A stretch of 33,450 nt of DNA from an uncultured Collinsella sp. Lineage in GTDB: Bacteria; Actinomycetota; Coriobacteriia; Coriobacteriales; Coriobacteriaceae. Below the pieces are notes generated by a model that saw only the letters and a list, made by a program, of their open reading frames with translations, was not told the DNA's origin and ran no database searches. The stretch covers positions 1 to 33,450 of the forward strand of contig CABSKX010000022.1 in NCBI GenBank assembly GCA_902478365.1. The letters are read 5' to 3'. Numbering within the stretch: the first letter of the stretch is position 1; the number at the start of each line of letters is the position of its first letter. Position numbers and translations under genes: made by a program. Of the stretch, positions 15,822-22,687 are shown piece by piece.

Positions 15822-17435
15822 TTACGCCTTGACGGTCGCAACGCCCCTGAAGGACATGCTCGTCGTGCCGATGCCCTTGAAGCCATCGAGGGCCTCGCCG
15901 TTGGGCGCAGTGGACGGATCGTCCCAGGAAGCGGAGACGGTCTTGACGTGGACAACGGGGTACAGAACGGCGTTGTCGGCAATGATGTCGAAGCACTCGT
16001 TCCACTTCTTCTGCTGCTCGTCGCCCTCGGCGGCAAGAGCCTCGTCCATGAGACTGTGGAGCTTCTGCCACTCAGCGGACTCCTTCCACGGGCAACGGGT
16101 CTGCATCCAGACGTTGTCGCCGTACCACCAGTTGAGCAGCAGGTCGGGGTCGGCGCCGAAGCAGGAAGGATCGCCAGGGGCAAGGAGGATATCGTAGGCC
16201 TCGCCGCCGTCGATGGCAGCGTAGGTGGCCGGCGAGGTATCGGTCTGGATGGTCACATCGAAGCCGAGAGCGTCGAGGTCGTTCTTGACCTGGGCGGCCA
16301 TGCCCTTAATCTGCTCGTTGTCGGTGGTGCGCAGGGTGATGGCACCCGGGGTGATGCCAGACTCCTCGATGAGCTTCTTAGCCTTCTTGGCGTCGGTCTT
16401 GTACACCGTGGAAGCCTCATGATAGTTGGTGAAGCTCTTGGGCAGGTAGCAGCTGGCAGCGGTGGCAAGGCCGGCGAAGGTGTTGCTGACCATCTTCTCG
16501 GTGTCGAGCGCATACATGACAGCCTGACGGACCTTGACGTTGTTCCAAGGCTCCTTGGCGACGTTGAACATGATGAAGCGGGTGCCGAAACCCTGAACGT
16601 TATCGATCTTGCAGCCGGCGCTCTCGAGCTGGTCGACGGCGTCAGCGGTAACGAGCTCCATAACGAGCGTGGAGCCCTCCTGCTGAGCGGTAACGCGAGC
16701 GGTGGGGTCGGTCAGGATGCTGTACTGGATCTTCTTATCCTCGGCAGCATACTCACCGTTGTACTCGGGGTTGGGAACCAAGGTGATCTCGGTATCGGAG
16801 ATAGAGTCGTACATCCAGGGGCCGGAACCGATCGGCTGCTTGGCGCGATCCTCCTCGGTCTGGGTGGCCGGGGTAACGCGGACGATGGCCAGACGATCCT
16901 TGAGCAGGGAGAAGTTGGGGACCTTAGTCTTGACCGTCACGGTGCTGGCGTCCTTGGCCTCGATGGACTCGAAGGGCTGGAAGAACGGAGCATAGGTAGC
17001 GGAAGCGGCGCAAGCGGTGTAGGAGGCAACGACATCGTCAGCGGTGACCTCGGTGCCATCGGAGAACTTGGCGCCCTTGCGGATGGTGACCTCGAAAGTG
17101 GTGTCGTCCACAGACTTGGGATCGTCGGTGGCGAGCTCGTTGAAGGTGCTGTAGTCGTGGTAATCGATGCCGTAGAGGCCCTCGACGACGTGCCAGTTAG
17201 CACCCAGGCCCACAGCGGAGCCAGTGCTGGCGGGATCGAAGCTGGACGGAGCGTAAGCGGAACCAGCGGTGATCACGCCGCCGCCACGGTTGGCGGAATC
17301 GGTGGAACCGGAAGCGGAACCCTCGTCGCTAGAGCTGCCACCGCAGCCGGTGAGACCAAGCCCTGCGACAGCAGCGACGCTGCCGGTGAGGCCGAGGAAC
17401 GAACGCCTGGACATACCCTTGTTGATGATGGCCAT
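15822..17435 (-). CDS. Solute-binding lipoprotein of the ABC transporter (SBP_bac_5 family, SatA-like)
   Basis: This is the extracellular ligand-capture subunit. The 537-residue protein starts MAIINKGMSRRSFLGLTG, a twin-arginine-type signal, and continues to a lipobox LGLTGC with the lipidated Cys31, so it is probably exported folded and anchored to the membrane. A Gly/Ser linker follows, then the family core with the YGIDYHDYSTFNELA and FSDGTEVTADDVVASY regions. I chose the ATG at 17435 (AGGAGA five bases upstream). It heads the cassette, downstream of a structured 364-base leader region. The family binds peptides, nickel, heme or sugars; sialic acid is inferred from the adjacent nan genes. 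Confidence 0.92.
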   Translation of the reverse strand: MAIINKGMSRRSFLGLTGSVAAVAGLGLTGCGGSSSDEGSASGSTDSANRGGGVITAGSAYAPSSFDPASTGSAVGLGANWHVVEGLYGIDYHDYSTFNELATDDPKSVDDTTFEVTIRKGAKFSDGTEVTADDVVASYTACAASATYAPFFQPFESIEAKDASTVTVKTKVPNFSLLKDRLAIVRVTPATQTEEDRAKQPIGSGPWMYDSISDTEITLVPNPEYNGEYAAEDKKIQYSILTDPTARVTAQQEGSTLVMELVTADAVDQLESAGCKIDNVQGFGTRFIMFNVAKEPWNNVKVRQAVMYALDTEKMVSNTFAGLATAASCYLPKSFTNYHEASTVYKTDAKKAKKLIEESGITPGAITLRTTDNEQIKGMAAQVKNDLDALGFDVTIQTDTSPATYAAIDGGEAYDILLAPGDPSCFGADPDLLLNWWYGDNVWMQTRCPWKESAEWQKLHSLMDEALAAEGDEQQKKWNECFDIIADNAVLYPVVHVKTVSASWDDPSTAPNGEALDGFKGIGTTSMSFRGVATVKA

Positions 17436-17504
17436 GTCTTCTCCTATCAATAGAGAATCTTACTCGGGAGCACCTAGACTTGCCCCCGCGCAACTTGCGG
17501 ACGA

Positions 17505-17532
17505 TATATACCTTACCTACCGACGAACCCAA
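17505..17532 (-). promoter_or_regulatory. Weak candidate promoter for the sialic-acid cassette
   Basis: On the minus strand TTGGGT (17532-17527), a 16-base spacer and TATATA (17510-17505) form a possible promoter about 70 bases upstream of the lipoprotein start. The -35 matches poorly. GGTA-type repeats just upstream of the -10 (GGTAGGTAAGGTATA) could be regulator half-sites. Confidence 0.3.
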
Positions 17533-17545
17533 CTGAGGTGCCGCG

Positions 17546-17640
17546 CTCGGCGACCGATACATACATACGCTTGAACGGTATTTACTACCGTTCACCGAAT
17601 TCGTTGACAAACGATTCGCCAGACAGTATGTATCGGCGAG
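17546..17640. promoter_or_regulatory. Cloverleaf-like nested inverted repeats upstream of the transporter
   Basis: The outer arms CCGATACATAC (17554-17564) and GTATGTATCGG (17626-17636) are perfect over 11 bp, and CTCG/CGAG (17546/17637) can extend them. Inside are two separate hairpins: TGAACGGTA (17572-17580) with TACCGTTCA (17586-17594), perfect over 9 bp; and CGAATTCGTT (17596-17605) with AACGATTCG (17610-17618), one bulge. As RNA this is a three-way junction; as DNA it is a cluster of operator-like palindromes. The rest of the 17436-17799 gap holds only the weak promoter and the short motif noted separately. Confidence 0.7.
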
Positions 17641-17697
17641 GTGAGATATCAGTCTTCGTCAACCCGCAGGATAGCAGGGTTTTCTCTTGGGTTACTC

Positions 17698-17707
17698 AAA
17701 CGTTTTA
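17698..17707. promoter_or_regulatory. AAACGTTTTA motif, shared with the gap upstream palindrome
   Basis: This 10-mer matches the core of the 14-bp palindrome at 4993-5006. Here the palindrome is not complete on its right side (AGCGTTAA follows). A short motif like this can recur by chance; I list it as a possible weak operator shared by gap and the cassette. Confidence 0.25.
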
Positions 17708-17799
17708 GCGTTAATAAAACCCGAAACCAGCAGGCAATCATGGCGAAATAAATGGTTGAAAATCGCGCAATCATGTATATCAGTTGTTTAGGCTCGTGT

Positions 17800-19746
17800 T
17801 TAGCTATCGGAATGGCCAGCCGCCGCCTCGGCGCGCTCGGCATTCCATGCAACGAGCGCCTCGTGGACCGCCTTGGCAACATCGGCAGGTATGCCGCGAA
17901 CTTCCGCGATCTCTTGCTCGCTCGCCGCGCGCAAACGCTTCATCGAGCCAAAATGGCGCATAAGGGCACGTTTTCTGGTGGGTCCCACGCCCGGAACATC
18001 ATCGAGTACCGAAACCGTCATGGCTTTATCGCGCAACTCACGGTGGAACGTGATGGCAAATCGGTGGGACTCATCGCGTACCTGTTTAATTAGATAGAGC
18101 GAAGCAGACCCGGTCGGCAGCACGACAGGAGTCTCGTCCCAAGGCACAAAAACTTCCTCGTCGGCCTTCGCCAAGCCACAAACTGGTATATCGAGCCCAA
18201 GAGCCTCAAGTTGCTTGATCGCAGCGGTCAATTGCGGCTTACCGCCATCGACAACGAGCAAATCGGGGCGCGAGCCAAAGCGCTCGTCGGCCATGCGCTC
18301 GGGAGCATAGCGTCGTCCCAAAACCTCGGACATCGACACGAAGTCGTTTGCCTCGTCCAATTCGGCCTGAATTTTAAAACGACGGTACTGGCTCTTGTCG
18401 GCGCGCCCGTTGGTAAACACCACCATCGAGGCGACCGTAAAGGTGCCATGCAGTGTAGAGATATCGAAGCACTCGATACGCAACGGCGGCGATGGCAGCG
18501 CCAACGCACTTTCGAGCTCCAGGAGCGCTTGATTGGTGCGGTCGTCAGCGTACCCCGTTCGCATCATGTAGCGCATGAGGGCATGGCGCGCATTTTTGGA
18601 TGCCATATCGAGCAGACGGTACTTTTCGCCACGCTGCGGCCTATGGAGATGGCAGGAACGCTCACGCTTGCCCGCAAGCCACTCCCCCAGCGCCTCCGCA
18701 TCCTCAAGCTCGACGGAAAGGTTGACCTCAGCTGGAATATCAGCCGTCTCGTCGTAATAGCGCTTAAGAAAGCCCGACTGGAGCTCTTCCTCGTCAACAT
18801 CAAGACCCTTGTCGAGAATGAACTCGCAGGTGCGAACTGTTCGGCCCTCGCGAACGACGAAGACGCAAGCGGCGGAGATGGTCTCCTCGCGATAGAACCC
18901 GATGACATCGATATCGACACTGGAGGGAAAAACGACTTGCTGACGATCGTCCAGACCCCTGATGACCTCCAAACGACGTTTGACGCGTGCCGCGCGCTCA
19001 AAGTCGAGCGCCTCGGCGGCATCCGTCATCTCGGAGGTCAGCTCATCGACGACATCCTTGCGATGGCCCGACAAAAAGCGCTCGACACGCTTGACGTTCT
19101 TGGCATAGTCTGCCGGGGAAATCGCGCCGACACACGCACCCGGGCCGCGCCCGACATGGTAGTCAAAGCAGGGACGCCCGTTTTGTGCGCAAATCATATT
19201 GACGATGTCTTCCTCGCCCTTGTGGGACTCGATGGTACGGCGACAACGACGCCACTCCGCACAGGATGCAGAGCAGATGGGGATAACCTTGCGCAGCGTA
19301 TCTATCGTCTCACGTGCCGCACGGCTATCGGTATAGGGTCCAAAATAGCGCGTTCCCGGCTTATGACGCTCACGCGTGTATTTGATCGCGGGATACAGGT
19401 CGCCCTTTGTAATGGCGATAAAGGGGTAGCTCTTGTCATCCTTGAGGTCGACGTTAAAGTACGGATGGTACTGGCCGATCAGGTTGCGCTCGAGTACAAG
19501 CGCCTCATGCTCGGTTTCGACAACGATGTAGTCAAAGCTCGCCACCAGCTGCATCATCAGCGGGATCTTTTGACGCTCATCCTGCAGTGTCACGTATTGA
19601 CGCATGCGGGCGCGCAGGTTTTTCGCCTTGCCCACGTAGATGACATCGCCCTTGGCATCCTTCCAAAGGTAGCATCCGGGCTGTGTGGGAACGCGCGAAA
19701 CCTGCTCGGCAAGCGTTGGTATGTTGTCGTGACCGGCCACGCGCAC
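17800..19746 (-). CDS. uvrC: Excinuclease ABC subunit C
   Basis: UvrC makes the dual incisions in nucleotide excision repair after UvrA/UvrB recognise damage. The 648-residue protein has the N-terminal GIY-YIG nuclease (QPGCYLWKDAKGDVIYVGKA, about 22-41), a UVR segment (LDFERAARVKRRLEVIRGLD), the RNase-H-like C-terminal nuclease (RIECFDISTLHG, LLVVDGGKPQL) and the terminal helix-hairpin-helix (LDDVPGVGPTRKRALMRHFGS). Between residues 158 and 205 a Cys-rich stretch is longer than usual. The start is a GTG at 19746 abutting the murJ stop; a GTG two codons later has a better upstream AGGTG and may be the true start. It is the last gene of uvrA-ybaK-murJ-uvrC. Confidence 0.95.
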   Translation of the reverse strand: MRVAGHDNIPTLAEQVSRVPTQPGCYLWKDAKGDVIYVGKAKNLRARMRQYVTLQDERQKIPLMMQLVASFDYIVVETEHEALVLERNLIGQYHPYFNVDLKDDKSYPFIAITKGDLYPAIKYTRERHKPGTRYFGPYTDSRAARETIDTLRKVIPICSASCAEWRRCRRTIESHKGEEDIVNMICAQNGRPCFDYHVGRGPGACVGAISPADYAKNVKRVERFLSGHRKDVVDELTSEMTDAAEALDFERAARVKRRLEVIRGLDDRQQVVFPSSVDIDVIGFYREETISAACVFVVREGRTVRTCEFILDKGLDVDEEELQSGFLKRYYDETADIPAEVNLSVELEDAEALGEWLAGKRERSCHLHRPQRGEKYRLLDMASKNARHALMRYMMRTGYADDRTNQALLELESALALPSPPLRIECFDISTLHGTFTVASMVVFTNGRADKSQYRRFKIQAELDEANDFVSMSEVLGRRYAPERMADERFGSRPDLLVVDGGKPQLTAAIKQLEALGLDIPVCGLAKADEEVFVPWDETPVVLPTGSASLYLIKQVRDESHRFAITFHRELRDKAMTVSVLDDVPGVGPTRKRALMRHFGSMKRLRAASEQEIAEVRGIPADVAKAVHEALVAWNAERAEAAAGHSDS

Positions 19747-22050
19747 CTACTTGCGACGAAGCAGCGCCGAGACCTCGGGCATCTTAAGGACGACGGCAAG
19801 GCCAAAGGTAACAACAAGCGAGGCGACACCCGCAACGCAAACGTAGCCAAGAGTAATCAGAATCGAGCCGCCAAGTGCCCCGACAAAGTGTTCAAGCGCC
19901 CACATGACGCCGGCGCCTGCGGCAGCACCTAGGCCACCGAGCAAAAGGCCAAAGAAACCGCCATGTAGGATAGATTTGACCTGAAGGCCACGCAGGCGAC
20001 GACGCAGCCACCACAGCGAACAGCCGACCAAGATCACGTAGTCGACGACATACGAAAGCGCGATTGCCGGCATACCGAAGCCCAGCACAACGCCAAACAG
20101 CAGAACCGAGCCGGCCTGGCCGATGGCGGAATACAGGCAATAGCGGCTATAGGGCTTCATGTCGAGCAAGGCAGAGAAGCTCTTCTGCATCAACACGACC
20201 ACGCCGTAGAGCGGCAGCGAGAGCGCCAGGTAGACAAGGTACTCGGACACCAGCGCCACGCCGGATTCATCGAACTTGCCAGCACAGTAGATCATATTGA
20301 GCGGACGTGCGAAGACAATCAGGTACAGTGCGAACGGAATCAGGAAGAACAGCATCTGGGCGACGCCACGCGAAATGCCCGTGCGAACGCTGTCGTAATC
20401 CTTCTCCTGTGCGTCATGAGAGAGCTCGGTATAGAGCGCCGTCGAAAGCGAGGCGGCAATCAGCGCGTAGGGCAGCGTGTACCACAGGCGCGCATAGGCG
20501 ATGACGGAAGGACCCGTCTCGGGCTGGACCACCAGCGCGGCAGCGTTGGTGATAGAAGTCGAGACAAACATGCACACCGTGGCGAGCAGCGTCGGGATAC
20601 CGAGCGCAATCGTCTGGCGCAGCGCGGGGTCCTTAAAGTCGATATGGATATGGGGATGCACGCCGTGCTTGCCAAGCGCGGGAATCTGACATGCCATCTG
20701 GACAAAGACACCGAGGGTCGTACCGGCCGCAATCAAGATGATGCCGGCACGTTCGCCAAACTGTGCGGACACGGGCGCAAAACCCATAAAGCTCGCAATG
20801 ACGATCACATTGTTGAGGACCGGGGCAAACGTCGACCAGAAGTAGTCGCGGTGTGCGTTGAGAACACCCGAGAACACCGAGCCCAAGCCATAAAACAGAA
20901 TTTGGATAGCAAAGAAGCGGAACATGAACGCAGCGGTATCCATGCTGTCGCCATTACCCGAAAGGAACGACTGCGTCCAAATAAAGCCGGGAGCAAACAC
21001 GGTGCCCAGCAGCGAGATGCCGCCCAGCACCAGAAGCAGAATACCGAGCAGGTTGCCGACATACTCGTTCGATGCCTCGCGGCCCTGCTCGCGCCTCACA
21101 CCCATATACACCGGCAAAAACGCCGTAACGAGCATGCCGCCCATCACGAGCTCGTAGAGCATGTTGGGCAGGTTGTTGGCAACCTGATAGGAGGACGAGA
21201 GCAGTGACATGCCGATGGCGGCCGCCATGGCCCACGTGCGGATAAACCCGGTGACACGTGACACGATGGTCAGCACGGTCATGAGGCCAGCAGAACGACC
21301 AACCGTGGAGTAGTCCGACGAACCCATATCGTCTACGTCGTCCTGAGAGTCCTCATGAACCTCATCTTGTGGCGGCAAATCGTCCACGACGGTAAAGGAG
21401 CCAGTCATCGCAAAGGGATCGTCAACCAAAACGGCGTCATCAGCAGGCGCGGCGTCATCGCTGGTCGGCATGTTGTTACCGGATACGGCATCATCATCGA
21501 ATATGGCATGGTCGCCAAACACCGTGTCAACTTCTTTGGCGGCGACGGTTCGGGCAGAAAACGACAGAGGGTCCCAGTCGTCATCACCGTCGATGGCCAC
21601 GCCCTCGACGGGATCTGTCGAACCAAGCGGCGACCATTCGTCATCCGAAAGAAGCGGCTCGTCATCATCATGAGCCGCGGGCTTGGCGGAACGAGCGACA
21701 GGAGCGCTCTGCGGCGCGCTCTTTCCCTGGGCTGCCATCAAAAACACCGCCGTCTCATCGGGACGCGGCACACGAGGAGCCTCGGAGGCGACCGGCGTCA
21801 CGCTGGCGCTCGATTGAGCGGCGGCCAAAAAGACAGCCGTCTCATCGGGACGAGCCGAAGAAAGAACCGTACGGGGAAGCGCCGTGCCGGCACCGGCGGC
21901 ACGCAAGTACACGGCCGTCTCGCCCGGGTCAGCGGCAGCGGACCAGGCGTTTCGAATCTCGTTATCGAACGAAGCAGCCTCGGGCGCGGGCGCCTGAGGA
22001 GCCGACCCTTTTGCAAAGTGAGCTCCGCGCTTTGATTCTTCCTGCGGCAT
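19747..22050 (-). CDS. murJ: Lipid II flippase MurJ (MviN) with a long acidic N-terminal extension
   Basis: MurJ moves lipid II across the membrane for peptidoglycan synthesis. The 767-residue product is much longer than the usual 500-550. The membrane domain starts near residue 250 with VGRSAGLMTVLTIVSRVTGFIRTWAMAAAIG and NNLPNMLYELVMGG, both typical of MurJ, and many hydrophobic segments follow. Residues 1-250 form a low-complexity, Ala/Pro then Asp-rich cytoplasmic region. It has three near-repeats (DPGETAVYLRAA 41-52, RPDETAVFLAAAQ 67-79, RPDETAVFLMAAQ 96-108), a weaker EVDTVF at 174-178, and paired DDEWSPL/DDDWDPL. The ATG lies 3 bases after the ybaK stop behind AGAGGA. The flippase assignment is secure; the extension's role is unknown. 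Confidence 0.93.
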   Translation of the reverse strand: MPQEESKRGAHFAKGSAPQAPAPEAASFDNEIRNAWSAAADPGETAVYLRAAGAGTALPRTVLSSARPDETAVFLAAAQSSASVTPVASEAPRVPRPDETAVFLMAAQGKSAPQSAPVARSAKPAAHDDDEPLLSDDEWSPLGSTDPVEGVAIDGDDDWDPLSFSARTVAAKEVDTVFGDHAIFDDDAVSGNNMPTSDDAAPADDAVLVDDPFAMTGSFTVVDDLPPQDEVHEDSQDDVDDMGSSDYSTVGRSAGLMTVLTIVSRVTGFIRTWAMAAAIGMSLLSSSYQVANNLPNMLYELVMGGMLVTAFLPVYMGVRREQGREASNEYVGNLLGILLLVLGGISLLGTVFAPGFIWTQSFLSGNGDSMDTAAFMFRFFAIQILFYGLGSVFSGVLNAHRDYFWSTFAPVLNNVIVIASFMGFAPVSAQFGERAGIILIAAGTTLGVFVQMACQIPALGKHGVHPHIHIDFKDPALRQTIALGIPTLLATVCMFVSTSITNAAALVVQPETGPSVIAYARLWYTLPYALIAASLSTALYTELSHDAQEKDYDSVRTGISRGVAQMLFFLIPFALYLIVFARPLNMIYCAGKFDESGVALVSEYLVYLALSLPLYGVVVLMQKSFSALLDMKPYSRYCLYSAIGQAGSVLLFGVVLGFGMPAIALSYVVDYVILVGCSLWWLRRRLRGLQVKSILHGGFFGLLLGGLGAAAGAGVMWALEHFVGALGGSILITLGYVCVAGVASLVVTFGLAVVLKMPEVSALLRRK

Positions 22051-22053
22051 CGC

Positions 22054-22554
22054 TCAGTCCTCTCTCGTGATCGGGGCAACCGTCGCCCCGCAAAATGCAA
22101 CTAAGTCATCGGGAGCAAGCTCAAGCTGATAGCCGCGCTTGCCACCCGAGATAAAAATGGTATCCCAAAGGACGCATGTCTCATCGATCAGCGTCCGGAA
22201 GCGCTTTTTCATACCGACCGGGCTGCAACCGCCGCGGACATACCCCGTCGCGGCAAGCAAATCTTTGACATGCATCATGGTCAGCGACTTTTCGCCTGCG
22301 GCGCGCGCGGCGGCCTTGAGGTCGAGCTCGTCGGCAACGGGAATGCAGCACACGACATGGTCGTTGGACGGCGTCGTGCAGACCAGGGTCTTAAATCCCT
22401 GACCGGGCTCCTCGCCAAGCTGCTCGGAAATCGCGACGCCCAGACCTGACGATTCATCGCCATCGTCTTCGTACGTATGGAGAACATAGGAGATGCCGGC
22501 GCTTTCCAGCTCGCGCATCGCATTGGTTTTTGGCGTCTTAACAGCCTTTGCCAT
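22054..22554 (-). CDS. ybaK: Cys-tRNA(Pro) deacylase, YbaK/EbsC family
   Basis: YbaK proteins remove cysteine mischarged on tRNA-Pro, in trans to prolyl-tRNA synthetase. The 166-residue length is standard. Seen are YVLHTYEDD, the VFKTLV-like strand (GFKTLVCTTP), the HVKDLLAATGYVRGGCSPVGMKKRF core that shapes the substrate pocket, and ISGGKRGYQLELAPDDLVAF at the C-terminus. The ATG at 22554 follows AAAGGA; the frame is open to 22632 but the extra 26 residues are not family-like. It is followed by murJ at 3 bases and preceded by a hairpin that separates it from uvrA. Confidence 0.93.
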   Translation of the reverse strand: MAKAVKTPKTNAMRELESAGISYVLHTYEDDGDESSGLGVAISEQLGEEPGQGFKTLVCTTPSNDHVVCCIPVADELDLKAAARAAGEKSLTMMHVKDLLAATGYVRGGCSPVGMKKRFRTLIDETCVLWDTIFISGGKRGYQLELAPDDLVAFCGATVAPITRED

Positions 22555-22636
22555 GGCACATCCTTTCCCTCGCAGAGCGACGCAAGGATTAAGTATAGGG
22601 CCAATTCCGCCGCATATGCCATCTCGACACACAGAA

Positions 22637-22667
22637 GCGCCACCGAATCAGAAGGAATCGGTGGCGC
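22637..22667 (-). terminator. Terminator-like hairpin downstream of uvrA
   Basis: GCGCCACCGA (22637-22646) pairs perfectly with TCGGTGGCGC (22658-22667), starting about 20 bases after the uvrA stop. On the minus strand TTCTGTGTG follows, a poor T-tract, so termination may be incomplete. The remaining spacer to ybaK (22555-22636) contains a TATACT element that could serve as a -10. Confidence 0.6.
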
Positions 22668-22687
22668 GTCGGTACTACAACGTCTCT

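Noticed and set aside
15948..17453. Plus-strand frame opposite the lipoprotein gene
   Set aside because: Val/Gly/Leu-rich shadow translation of an obvious minus-strand SBP_bac_5 gene.
17604..17632. Plus-strand TTGACA with TATGTA at 17-base spacing
   Set aside because: The -10 is poor, both boxes lie inside the inverted repeats, and the direction would drive antisense RNA into uvrC.
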